Below, one piece after another: positions 1 through 8,316 of a DNA stretch of 20,734 bases; the first letter of the stretch is position 1, and every line of letters begins with the position of its first letter. Source of the stretch: Chara braunii (taxonomy: Eukaryota > Streptophyta > Charophyceae > Charales > Characeae); NCBI GenBank assembly GCA_003427395.1, contig BFEA01000274.1, positions 2,047,196-2,067,929 of the forward strand, in the 5' to 3' direction. The notes beneath the pieces are model-generated. The model worked only from the letters and a program-made list of their open reading frames with translations, searched no databases and had not been told where the DNA came from. The position numbers and the translations under genes are program-made.

Positions 1-31
1 TCCTCTCTCTCACCGGAGCCCGCCGCTATAC
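1..31 (+). repeat. Misplaced copy of pyrophosphatase upstream sequence
   Basis: These bases are identical to 12712-12742, just upstream of the pyrophosphatase start codon. The match runs to base 35 (12746) only because the adaptor happens to begin with the same four bases, CTGT. The copy stops where the Tn5 mosaic end starts, so it is best read as the tail of a mate-pair read and not as a genomic duplication. Confidence 0.9.
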
Positions 32-69
32 CTGTCTCTTATACACATCTAGATGTGTATAAGAGACAA
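32..69. other. Nextera/Tn5 mate-pair junction adaptor (artefact)
   Basis: The 19-base Tn5 mosaic end CTGTCTCTTATACACATCT is followed directly by its reverse complement, which is the circularisation junction of tagmentation mate-pair libraries. The last base of the second mosaic end (69) is A where G is expected, so 37 of 38 bases match. Peptides beginning MCIRDK or MYKRQ here are translated adaptor. The join at this point is not genomic. Confidence 0.97.
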
Positions 70-74
70 GTCCT

Positions 75-355
75 CTCTCTTCCTCACTCCCCATCTCATT
101 ATATTCCTTCATCCTCTCCCTCCCTTGATCCCCTCTTCCCCCCTCCCTTCCCCCTTTCCTTTCTTCCCTCCCCACCTTCAGCCTATCCTGCGTTCCTTTC
201 TTCCATCCCTACCTCCTCCTACCCACCCGTCCTTTCTTTCCTCCCTACCTTGCTCCCACCCATTCCCCACTCCCTTTCATCCTTCTTTTCTTCCTCCCTC
301 CCTCTCACCCTTCCTCCCTTCCCCGTTCCTCCATTGTTGCTTCTTCCTCCTTGCC
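75..355 (+). repeat. Pyrimidine-rich low-complexity tract
   Basis: About 280 bases are made almost entirely of TTCC, CTCC and CCCT runs on the + strand. Open frames on both strands here (Pro/Ser/Leu-rich on +, Gly/Glu/Arg-rich on -) result from the lack of stop codons in such sequence and are not genes. No regular period was seen. Confidence 0.85.
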
Positions 356-542
356 CACGCTCGTTCTTCCTGTTCACTAACATGTCCTCCTCCTCCTCCT
401 TGTTTTGCAATTGTCTGGCGCCCTCCAAAGCTACTTTGGCAGTGTGCCTTGCTGTACACTGTTGAGTGTGTACTAATCGTTTAATAGCAAGCGACTAATT
501 TTTGTAAATTCACATCTCTTTTGTCGTGTCCTTCCTCCCCAG

Positions 543-656
543 TGCTGCAGGTGGATACGACGCTTTACGATAGAAGGGTGCAGCTCCGAGAAACCGCAGC
601 CGAGTTGCCCTGCTCCTCCGTCCTGGCTGGCGTGCCCTTCCACAGTGCAGTGCCAA
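543..656 (+). other. Doubtful internal exon
   Basis: A pyrimidine tract ending in CCCCAG (537-542) resembles a splice acceptor, and AA|GTGAGT at 655-662 resembles a splice donor. The 114 bases between are exactly 38 codons long and open in phase 1, reading LQVDTTLYDRRVQLRE and onward. The frame meets a stop at 692-694. I do not recognise the peptide, and no partner exon could be identified. It could equally be chance; transcript evidence would decide. Confidence 0.15.
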
Positions 657-1170
657 GTGAGTGTCACCATCATCTGAGATACGGACGAGGGTAGGAGCAT
701 TAGCGTGAGGCCAACCTAGCTGGGTACGCTCGGCATCAGGTCCTTCATTGCTCGTTGACGGGAATCATAATCATGGCGATGGCGATGGAAGGAAAGTGAG
801 GAGCTGGAGAGCCTTCCTCTGTATCGCGTGGGAGGTTTGCTGGGAACCGGGCCCAGCGTCCGTTGGAGTAAAAGATGGAGATGAAGACCAACATTCAGGC
901 CATGGATTGAGAGACAAAGCAGAGAGAGGGAGGGCTGGGCAATGCACCTCATCTGGGATAACCTCCCACTCAAGGACAGGCTCCAAGTCTGCTGGGGGCT
1001 CGTTCGCATCTTTACAGTTTTTAGGTCTCCTTTATGTCTCCCGGCAGTGGTGCAAAGAAGTGCTTGACACGTTGTCCGGCCCGTTTGTTTTCCTGTGCCC
1101 TCCAGTTTTACCCTGCTATCTTTTCAAAGTCGCAGCGCGTGTACAGCCGCGACTCTCGGGGAGTACCAGA
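657..1170. other. No gene recognised; contains a dispersed repeat
   Basis: Open frames here are short and lack recognisable domains. The only structured piece is 838-861, a member of the dispersed family with core GGGCCCAGCGTCC, also found at 5196-5229 and, inverted, twice near 10.2 kb. Confidence 0.5.
838..861 (+). repeat. Dispersed repeat family X, copy 1
   Basis: The core GCTGGGAACCGGGCCCAGCG matches 5196-5229 in the same orientation and 10168-10235 in the opposite orientation. The element can form a short hairpin, CTGGG/CCCAG. Its full extent is not clear. Confidence 0.5.
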
Positions 1171-1254
1171 GCGCCGTTTCGCTGGATTTCCATCCAGGCA
1201 AAACGGGTCGCATGCGGCCCATTTTGCCCGGATGAATGTCCAACGAAACGGCGC
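1171..1254. repeat. 84-bp imperfect palindrome (foldback)
   Basis: The arms are 1171-1212 and 1213-1254, meeting at a central GCATGC with no spacer. About 35 of 42 positions pair, and most of the mismatches are C/T transitions. Both ends carry GCGCCGTTTCG. Weaker pairing continues about 12 bases beyond each arm. The two strands therefore encode near-identical short peptides (APFRW...KRR), which is a by-product and not evidence of a gene. It is probably a MITE-like foldback. Confidence 0.8.
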
Positions 1255-1957
1255 CTGAGCACTTTCCAAAAGATGTGGCCGTAAATGAGCTGCATATTTG
1301 TTTTTCAAGCGGGGAAAGGTACTGGCGGTTTAATCTCTTCATCCATCTATTTCACATGCTTCTTTTTTTTTTCCCCAGGGTCAATCCATATTTCCCTGAA
1401 CATGCGGATTAGCTCCAATCTTGCCGAAACTGATCTTTTTTCTTCGAAATTATGTTGCGGTCAGTGCCGGTCACCCACAAGAATGAGAGAGGTATTCTTG
1501 ACCAAGGTCTTGTGTTTGAAAGCCTTCAGAACTTCTCGCCGTACTCATCCAGACAACAGAAGATGGCTGTTATAGCATCGTTCTTTACGCAGAGCCAGGG
1601 CGATGAATAGCATGCCTGGGGGATTTCCGTGTTTTTAACTCACGTTGAAAATTGAGCTTCGGATTCGAGGATTTCCAGATGCGTACTTCGGTACATCAGT
1701 CCGAAGATTTCTGCAGAGATATCATGATGTTTGGGCCAGATGGGTTACATGTTTTACGGACTGGAGAAGCTAGAGAAAGTATTGTGCGGATACTCGTCTT
1801 TTTTCCTTTTCCCTCTCTGACGCAGCCAGGTCCAGCTCTGTGAAGTCTGACGAGGTCTACCGGGTCTAAGTTGAGGCTGTAGCTATAGCTAATTCTACAA
1901 CAAGGGAACTATAAATAGAGGTTAGGCTATATTCACGTCTCATCTTGAGGCAGAATC
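1255..1957. other. No gene recognised
   Basis: There is a good acceptor-like sequence (T-run then CCCCAG) at 1366-1378, but the frame that follows shows no recognisable product. No repeat structure was noticed. Confidence 0.4.
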
Positions 1958-2008
1958 GACCCCTGAAGATGGCCGGGACGGCGACCGGCCGAAACGCGGC
2001 GTCGGGTC
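1958..2008 (+). ncRNA. Hammerhead-ribozyme-like motif 1
   Basis: Order seen: stem I strand GACCC (1958-1962); core CTGAAGA (1963-1969), matching CUGANGA; stem II GGCCGG (1971-1976) with CCGGCC (1985-1990); GAAA (1991-1994); a 3-bp stem III ACG/CGT with loop CGG; cleavage triplet GTC (2001-2003); stem I strand GGGTC (2004-2008), pairing perfectly with GACCC. The very short stem III is typical of hammerheads in Penelope-like elements and retrozymes. One oddity is an extra T (1970) between the core A and stem II, which may reduce or abolish activity. No reverse transcriptase was seen nearby, so it would be a relic or a non-autonomous end. Confidence 0.5.
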
Positions 2009-2303
2009 ACGCCCGTTACGCGACGGTACTTTGAGTTTTCGTTTCTTGGTCGCGCGAGGTTCGCCGCTGGCACGTTGTTTTCGGTGGTTTTTCAAAAGCG
2101 CGCCACTTGTGCTCGGATTATTTTCCATCTTGTTTTCTTCTTGTGTCCTTGTGTCATGTCTGTTGTCTGTCTGTCCTTTTGTTTGGCCTTCGTGTTTCTT
2201 GTTTGTATGTCGTCCTTCACTATTCTTTTCGTCTTTGTAACACAAGTGTCTGTGCTCATGTGTTTATGGCTATGATGATAATCAAAATACAGTACTCCCT
2301 TAT
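2009..2303. other. T-rich sequence, no gene recognised
   Basis: This T- and TGT-rich stretch follows the ribozyme-like motif. Its overlapping open frames are Phe/Val/Leu/Cys-rich because of base composition. It could be the body of the element that carried the motif, but nothing shows this directly. Confidence 0.35.
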
Positions 2304-2412
2304 TACCGTCTTCCCCCGAACATAACGCACCCTAAAACTGAATGCATACAAGTTATATTTCCGGCCAGATACAGCCAAAATGAGGTTGCGTTGTGTTCGG
2401 GGGAAGACGGTA
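2304..2412. mobile_element. TA-flanked MITE, copy 1
   Basis: Terminal inverted repeats of about 28 bases begin CCGTCTTCCCCCGAACATAA and are mirrored at the right end. TA sits at both outer edges (2304-2305 and 2411-2412). TA duplication is characteristic of the Tc1/mariner and pogo group. The element is about 105 bp long and has no coding capacity. It belongs with 2542-2744 and 5892-6009. Confidence 0.8.
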
Positions 2413-2541
2413 GATTTGCACAATCTTTGTAAATATAAACTCTGATTGCTTTTGCTATTTCCACTATTGTTTTGGGAAGACCAAAGGTGTGCTCTTTTGT
2501 TCAAAGGAACATCTCACTTTCCAGATTGCCATTAGTATTGC

Positions 2542-2744
2542 TACCATCTTCCCCCGAATATAACGCATATGTGCTGTACTCGAGTTTTTTTTTTGAAAAA
2601 ATCAAATAGAACGCACATGCGTTGTATTAAACCATCAGGGCTGTTCGAATAGAACTCGTATGCGCTGTATTCGAATAGAAAGCAACCTATGTGTTGTATT
2701 CGTTTAACAACGCATATATGCGTTATGTTCGGGAAAAGACAGTA
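2542..2744. mobile_element. TA-flanked MITE, copy 2, with internal repeats
   Basis: The ends read TACCATCTTCCCCCGAATAT and, on the other strand, TACTGTCTTTTCCCGAACAT. TA flanks both sides. The interior has three or four diverged copies of a roughly 28-base unit containing GAATAGAA and ATGCGCTGTATTCG, so the terminal sequence seems to have been multiplied internally. It has no coding capacity. Confidence 0.72.
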
Positions 2745-3180
2745 GCCTGCTATGTGTGAAGAGGTTGTGTTCAAACTTCAAAGGTTCCCTATGATGGCAG
2801 GAAGTACTTTGGCCGGCTGAATAGAAAATAACTGAATTTAACTCGATAATAATTCATTTAAAAATGGGGGGTCTGTAAACGCTGTCCATATATTGCGTTC
2901 CATCATTGCCAGATTTGTCTTCCATAGGAGACATTCTAGCAGACAATGCTCCAATGTCGCTCACTTGGTCGACTATAGTTAAACCACCAGTACCCCAGGG
3001 GGTCTTAGGCCCCCTCTAGGGAGGCTCTGATGCAACAAATGCATACGGATCTGCACGGCGCACAGATTCAGCCACCGCGTTAACGGCCTAAAAACGTCGA
3101 GGTGCTGGTCGTTTAAGCCGCCCATCGTGATCACCCTTGGCTAAGCTATACATTTCCATACCACCATGCATATGTACTTG
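2745..3180. other. No gene recognised
   Basis: The sequence has no recognisable coding signal. A short stretch around 2983-2999 (TTAAACCACCAGTAC) recurs inverted near 7726-7740. A small GC-rich hairpin, CCCCAGGGGG...CCCCCTCTAGGG, lies at 2993-3023. Confidence 0.4.
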
Positions 3181-3299
3181 TCCGGGACGGGTCACAAACG
3201 ACTTTTTTTTTTTTTTTTTTTTTTTTTTGTGTTCATGGTCATTTCTCCACAGATATGCAGGGACTGCATTCTTTATCCGGGACGGGTCACAAACGACTT
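3181..3299 (-). mobile_element. Tiny retroposed insertion 1 with 22-24-bp target duplication
   Basis: The bases at 3181-3204 recur exactly at 3276-3299 (they start TCCGGGACGGGTCACAAACG). Between them are 26 T's (3203-3228) and about 47 further bases. Read on the minus strand, this is a short sequence ending in a poly(A) tail inside a target-site duplication, as expected of target-primed reverse transcription with extreme 5' truncation. The source transcript is not recognised. Confidence 0.75.
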
Positions 3300-3373
3300 G
3301 GACTTCCCTTGGGATCGATCCATCCAAGTAATGTAAATGAACTTTTTGAATTTTTTTCCCGATAAAGCTGGAT

Positions 3374-3450
3374 GCACACTCTAATCTTTCTTTTTTTTTT
3401 TTTTTTGAATTGGACATGCTGCAATCTATTCGTGGGCACACTCTAATCTT
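3374..3450 (-). mobile_element. Tiny retroposed insertion 2 with 15-bp target duplication
   Basis: GCACACTCTAATCTT occurs at 3374-3388 and 3436-3450. Between them are TC, a T-run (3391-3406) and about 29 bases. This is the same arrangement and orientation as the insertion at 3181-3299, about 75 bp away, but the inserted sequence is different. Confidence 0.68.
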
Positions 3451-4016
3451 ACGATGAGAGGGGACACCTTTGGCCGTGTTTTGTTAGAGCCCGGCCGGAT
3501 CTATCTAATCCTGTTTGCTCCCCATGCTTTCGCACCTCAGCGTCGGAGGGGACAATGGACGAGAGTGGGGTACTCAAGACAGGCTCAGTTGGGACATTTG
3601 GAGTTGGGCCTGAGGACTCGGAGATTCAGAGTTGTTGTTGGGGTTGAGGGGACCACTTGAGGGACCACCCTGGATGGACGATCCCCCTTCACCGGTCCTC
3701 CTGGTTTTGGTCGTTATGGCCAAGCAACTGTATAAGTCACTGGTACTTGAACGGTTCGTGTGCAGGCTGTGAGCTCTCCCTCACCGGCGGCCTTTCTGGA
3801 GTGCAAGCGGCCGCGCGCGAGAATCGGTGACACACGGGGTTGCAAAGCGTCCAGGCTTTTTTTTCCAGAGAAGTGGTCTTTTTAAGAGTCTAGATCTGGC
3901 GAAGCACCCCCGCCTGCCCTCAATTTTCCCGTGGTGTGTGGGCCTGCTGCCCCATCTTCCTGACCCACTTCTCTGAGTAAGATCTTCACCACCGACAATG
4001 CTCGTATCTTGGATTC
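3451..4016. other. No gene recognised
   Basis: The open frames are short and without recognisable motifs. No repeats were noted apart from the tandem duplication that begins at 4017. Confidence 0.4.
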
Positions 4017-4106
4017 TGTTTGGATTTGTCCTCTGCCGCAATTGCCGTAGAAACTGAGTTTTGTTTGGATTTGTCCTCTGCCGCAATTGTCATAGAAACT
4101 GAGTTC
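4017..4106. repeat. Two-copy 45-bp tandem duplication
   Basis: Units 4017-4061 and 4062-4106 contain TGGATTTGTCCTCTGCCGCA and TAGAAACTGAGTT, and differ at only a few positions. This is a recent local duplication. Confidence 0.85.
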
Positions 4107-5117
4107 TGAGCGGTTACAGTTTCGTGGACAAGACTTTCCAAAAATAAACAATAAAAGGCGAGATGACCCTACGACAACTAACGATATGCATCGACCGCTC
4201 GTTATCTATGTTTGAGAGCAATCCTATGCTATGAGAATCCATGAGGTGCAGCAACCGCGTGCGCGCTATTTATGGTTGGGAGTGGTTCGACAAACAGAAT
4301 TCAGATTGGGACCAGAACTCGTCCCGGACGGAACGGGAAAAACTGGATTGCTCTTGGCACTTGCTCTCATGCCTCAGTCATGCAGCAGGCACAGGCTGAG
4401 TATAAGGAGGAGGAGCGGCTTCGGTTCAGACATTGCAGGATGGGACGGCATGGACCCTCTATTTTGCACTCTCTTCCCTCACCATGCGCTCCACCGCAAG
4501 AACTACTTTTTTTTTTTTTCTTCTGTTTTTCTTATCAGTTCTCGGTTTGTGCGTGTCGTCCTTCCACAGGGGCCATGAAGGTACCTGCGACAGAAAGAGA
4601 ATATTCCGTAGTTTTGCTGTTTTTTGCTAGGCTACCAGAGTGGGCCGGGGTCACTTGCCCGGCCGGGTCAAAAACAATAAAAACAATAAAAATAAAAAAT
4701 ATATTTTTTTTTAATTGTATTTTTTTTTCCAAATTTGGTGCAGAATTTCGATGTGACCCTGAGGCAAAAGTTGTTCAGTTAATTTTTCTGCATAACATAG
4801 TTTTTTTTTCGGATTTTTTTGATTTTTTTTTTTTTTTTTTTGCTGGGACCTTCCCTGGTCTTTGCACGGGCTGGCCACGCGGGACCCGGGCGGCCCGGCT
4901 GGCAGCCTAGGTTTTTTGGCCGTGGTGTGTGGACCTGCAGGCAGTTTCCACCTTCAACTCTATTCTACTGATGATAGGTAGGGGGTGTTTTGTTACGTGG
5001 GTGGTTTTATGATTTTGAGGATGATTCTGGATCTGTCCTTGCAAAAGGCTTCTGCTTGCAAAAGTGGGTCAGCCCATGCTGGCTCCGGGCGATCACAGCA
5101 CAATGCTCTTTTTTTTA
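4107..5117. other. No gene recognised; A/T simple repeats
   Basis: At 4671-4710 there is an A-rich CAATAAAAA series, followed by T-runs to about 4840. The longest + frame (4272-4910) is rich in Phe/Lys runs encoded by these tracts and has no domain. A poly(A)-like tail after 4670 could mark the end of an old retroposon, but no target duplication was found. Confidence 0.4.
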
Positions 5118-5191
5118 ATGGCTCCAATCTTATTTGTGGGCGAGTAACCTCCCCTAGCAGCTCGGTGCGGATGGCGCCAATCTTATTTGTG
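5118..5191 (+). repeat. 21-bp direct repeat, two copies
   Basis: 5118-5138 and 5171-5191 share a 21-base sequence containing CCAATCTTATTTGTG with one difference. The copies lie immediately before dispersed family X copy 2. Confidence 0.7.
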
Positions 5192-5195
5192 CAGA

Positions 5196-5229
5196 GCTGC
5201 ACCTGGTGGGAAGTGGGCCCAGCGTCCCT
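5196..5229 (+). repeat. Dispersed repeat family X, copy 2
   Basis: It contains GTGGGAAGTGGGCCCAGCGT. It aligns with 838-861 and, as reverse complement, with 10209-10245, where similarity continues into the flanking GTGAAGCTC-like bases. Confidence 0.6.
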
Positions 5230-5268
5230 TATCGAAGGCCCTTACATGCCCAGAGACAGGCAAATGAT

Positions 5269-5294
5269 GGGGCTCGCTCCACTACTCAACATTC
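5269..5294 (+). repeat. Dispersed repeat family Y, copy 1
   Basis: It begins GGGGCTCGCTCCACTACTCA. Family members occur at 6665-6683, 7099-7115, 7148-7173, 7830-7845 (+) and 7258-7284, 10516-10535 (-). The shared core is CCTCGCTCCACTAC. Confidence 0.6.
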
Positions 5295-5786
5295 TACATC
5301 CACCTGGACTGCGCCCTTACATTTCGAGAATTTTCGACTGATCGAACTTTGTGAATGTATTGGGCCCGTCGACAGGCCCAGATGCATCCCGAATGGCGTG
5401 CAGTGGACCGAAGCCGGATGTGAAATGAGTGGTGGTAACAAGTGCCTTGGTGCTTTCCAGCTCCTGGATCGACGTTTCTTTTTTATTTTATTTAATTAAG
5501 GGTGACGGCGGCCTCGGGATAGCGTCGTGGAGCCGACCGGCCGCATGGAATTCAGAGATGCATTCCCATATTTTTTCATCTGGTTACAAACTCAGGTTTG
5601 TGTTTGATCAGTTCATAGGTGCACCAATGGAGCTACTCGGCCCGTTGGTCCTGGATCGGTGTTTTGAGGTGTGGGACAGCAACTTGTGGCCGGCGGTTCA
5701 CATCCCCCTCGAGCAACGAAAACGTAACAAGTGGCGAATTGTGTGATGAAAACCTCCATCGAAAGGTGCGACGAAAACCTGTCTCA
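5295..5786. other. No gene recognised
   Basis: Overlapping short frames show no family signature. No repeat structure was seen. Confidence 0.35.
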
Positions 5787-5860
5787 ACTGGCGTATAGCT
5801 CGGTTGGTACAACTCCAAGCTGTTGAAGTACAGACCCGGTTTCGAACCCCAGCAGAAGCA
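5787..5860 (+). pseudogene. tRNA-derived relic or SINE head
   Basis: TAGCTCGGTTGGTAC near 5806 resembles an A box and GGTTTCGAACCCC near 5839 resembles a B box (GGTTCGANNCC) with one inserted T. A possible anticodon arm, CTGT-TGAAGT-ACAG, has a 6-base loop where 7 is normal. The arms do not fold into a sound cloverleaf, so a functional tRNA is unlikely. A tRNA-derived SINE fragment or pseudogene fits better. Confidence 0.45.
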
Positions 5861-5891
5861 GACAAGTAAAACACTGCAATACTGAACTACC

Positions 5892-6009
5892 TACAATCTT
5901 CCCCCGAATAGTACAGCGTACGGTCATTATAGCTGATGAATTTGGTGTATCTTTCAGTCGAAATTCAGCTATAATGACCGTACGCTGTATTATTCGAGGG
6001 AAGATTGTA
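5892..6009. mobile_element. TA-flanked MITE, copy 3 (long near-perfect hairpin)
   Basis: The arms of about 46 bases pair at all but two positions. They begin CAATCTTCCCCCGAATA and run through ACGGTCATTATAGCTGA. TA lies at both edges (5892-5893 and 6008-6009). The ends match the 2304 and 2542 elements but the interior differs. A transcript would fold into a near-perfect hairpin suitable for small-RNA processing. Confidence 0.85.
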
Positions 6010-6159
6010 GTGCTGGTCACGCCAAGTGTCGTCTTCTTTTTGTTTTATCAAATTCTTTCATCTTTCACGACCTACGTACCACAACTCCTAAGGCTATACC
6101 TTGGAGCCCTGTGACCTTTGGGAAAAAAAATACCTGGGGGGGGGAGGGAATTGCCGCAG

Positions 6160-6420
6160 ACCAACTGGCCTATCTCATCTGGTAGGCCCATGAACTGTTG
6201 AACAGTTCAAATAGAGACCTAGGCCGAGGTTCAGAATCTGGATGTGTTTGTGAACAGGTGCAGAAAACCGATATCGATCCGCTTTTCTGCACCTCTGCCT
6301 TAGAACCCGTCCAGATTCAGGTGCTTAATCCGATCCTTTTTGCTAGTGGGACCTGGCCCCTGGGTTCGAATTCCGATATAATCAGATGTGCCTACCTGGG
6401 GCTGGTCGGTTCGAATTTGA
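6160..6420. repeat. Nested imperfect foldback
   Basis: The innermost hairpin is perfect over 12 bp: AGGTGCAGAAAA (6256-6267) with TTTTCTGCACCT (6283-6294). Outside it, CAGAATCTGGATG (about 6232-6244) pairs with CGTCCAGATTCAG (about 6308-6320). Farther out, CTGGTAGGCCCAT (about 6179-6191) weakly matches the complement of ATGTGCCTACCTG (about 6384-6396). A separate perfect 19-bp palindrome, TGAACTGTTGAACAGTTCA, is at 6191-6209. It is probably a MITE-type foldback; no target duplication was found. Confidence 0.5.
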
Positions 6421-7472
6421 AGATTATCAAAACGAAAAAGACATGTGAAGGGGTAGGGACTCACCATCATTTTCGCCCCTTTTTTCCCCTTTTTGCCCTT
6501 TGTGACTCTATTCCGCCCTTCCTCACGCTTTTTTCTCCCTTCCTCCCCCCCCCCCTTCTTCTTTTTGGGAGCCGAAAGCTGTCTTTCCCCTCTCGAATCA
6601 AAACCCCAAAGCACTCATGGAAGGCTGACAGCCCTTGATCGAGTCAGGGGTCAGGGCACACTATGGGCCTCGCCGCACTACTCCTCGAAAGTGGTTGTTT
6701 TCGGAGTGCAGCGTCGCCACACCAGCTCCCTTATTAGATCTGACAGATTGAATCTGGGAGCTGTCAGAATGTGGCTCCCCAGAGCACTCTCTGAAACCAC
6801 AGCCTGCAAAGCTGCATTTTTGGGAGAGCTCCTCCAGACATCCACGTTTCATCCCAGATTTGGGAGAGGATCTCAAAGCGACAAAAAACAGACTTCGGTC
6901 AGACTGCTTCACACTGAATGTGTACGGATGTGGCAACTGTCATTTTCAGACTTGGAGAGCGTCAGAGCGGCGCGTTCGATAGCGAAGTGTGGCCAAAGAG
7001 GCCCGAGCGGAACTTCACATCAGGAGCACGCCCGGAAATGTTTTAGAACTCGTGAGTCGTGTGGCGAGGCCCTATCTCCGAGCCTCAGTACTCACCATGG
7101 GCCTCGCTCCACTACGTCTTTTTCTCTTTTTTCTTCTCAAAATTCATCCTCGCTCCACTACACAAACATTCGAGAAATGTATTTTTCAAGGTGGAAATTC
7201 CCCAAATAGATTGAAAATGTTGGTTCCCGGGTGGCGATACAGGGCAAATGGGTGTCAAATGTTGAGTAGTGGCGTCGAGGCCCCACATGTCTAACATGGG
7301 GGGGAATGCAATTTCCGTACCCCCCGCCCTTTGAGCATGCTCTCAGTACGAGATGCTTTGAATGCTTTCTTATGGTCTGCTGACGAGGGTCCAGACCCAC
7401 CTGCAAGGTGATCCCATTTACCTGAATTATTAGCGCCTTGGCCGTAGATAATCACGGAGATCAAGGTTTGGA
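6421..7472. other. No gene recognised; cluster of family Y copies
   Basis: Copies of the CCTCGCTCCACTAC motif lie at 6665-6683, 7099-7115, 7148-7173 and (inverted) 7258-7284. A 7-bp inverted repeat CTGACAG/CTGTCAG is at 6738-6765. The 238-codon + frame (6493-7209) starts at TTG, opens in a C/T tract and has no domain, so I do not call it a gene. Confidence 0.45.
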
Positions 7473-7575
7473 TAAGGCCATACTCACACTAGGACTTTTT
7501 TTACTTGGCTGTGGACGCAATTGCGGTCAGATGCACCCTAGCTGGGCCGTAATTGCAGTCATATTCATCCAGAAA
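7473..7575 (+). repeat. Dispersed repeat family Z, copy A
   Basis: The leading end is CATACTCACACTAGGACTTT, shared with 8317-8352. Two direct units follow at 7513-7538 and 7545-7570 (GG-CG-AATTGC-GTCA), 32 bases apart. The same paired-unit layout and spacing occurs at 10416-10473. This is likely a fragment of a small transposon family. Confidence 0.6.
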
Positions 7576-8316
7576 AGGCCTACCACCAGTATTTGGCCCA
7601 GCTATCGGGTGTGGGAGAAATAGATTAGACTCGGAAACGTTTCTAGTCAGATGAACTTGGTCGTTTCTGTAGTGACCCATACATTTCCTAAAATTGTGGC
7701 GTGTTAACAGGCCCTTTTAGGAAGTACTGGTGGTTTACGAAGAACTGGGGGTAAGTTGGGGTATGTGGGACCTCTTTGTCTGTCGCAATGGTTCTCTTGG
7801 ACTGGGCCGCGCCTCAGAAACCAGCTCTTGGGCCTGGCTCCACTAACCAAATGTGCAAATTGAGAATTAATCTTCGCCTACAACATGGTTCGCCTACAAC
7901 ATCGGAAGATATACAACCTTCTTCTTCTCTTCGTTTTTATTCAACAAACCACACTATATTCTTCTCTCAATTTCACCTTTCAATACCCACCTACCAGTAC
8001 TACGAAGCCTATACAGGGGACCCCTGCAAGCATAGCTACCTCTCACAAGTAAGGGAATGCATGCTGCCCCCCACCCTAATCGGTAGTAGGGTGGGGCCAC
8101 CCATGGAGGGGGGGGGCAAAGACTGAGCAATTTTGCCAGTAGATGCGCCTCCCATCTACTTTCCGCAACCCCCATCGAGTAGCAGCAGTGGCTATGGCCA
8201 CCACTCTCCCACACACCACACACAACCCACTCACGCTCACACTCACACACTTGTTGATCATAGACCCTACTACTACCGATCAGGGGTATCAAGCGGACTA
8301 TCACAGTCTGTTGGCA
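7576..8316. other. No gene recognised; short hairpins and CA-rich tract
   Basis: A perfect 10-bp hairpin, CCCCACCCTA/TAGGGTGGGG, is at 8069-8096. TTCCTAAAA/TTTTAGGAA pairs around 7686-7725. CA-rich sequence is at 8211-8250. A family Y core is at 7830-7845. No coding signal was recognised. Confidence 0.45.

Noticed and set aside
53-484. Overlapping 136-143-codon + frames starting MCIRDK and MYKRQ
   Set aside because: They begin inside the sequencing adaptor and continue through a C/T-rich tract that lacks stops in several frames.
1366-1575. Exon after the acceptor-like CCCCAG at about 1378
   Set aside because: A good pyrimidine tract, but no donor with a coherent reading frame and no recognisable peptide.
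4272-4910. 212-codon + frame
   Set aside because: Much of it is Phe/Lys runs from T- and A-tracts, with no family signature.
5930-5975. CTGATGA...GAAA in the MITE at 5892-6009 as a third hammerhead
   Set aside because: No complementary stem II between the two core boxes; the match falls in the loop of the MITE hairpin.
6493-7209. 238-codon + frame
   Set aside because: It begins at TTG, opens in a C/T-rich tract, crosses several dispersed repeat copies and shows no domain.
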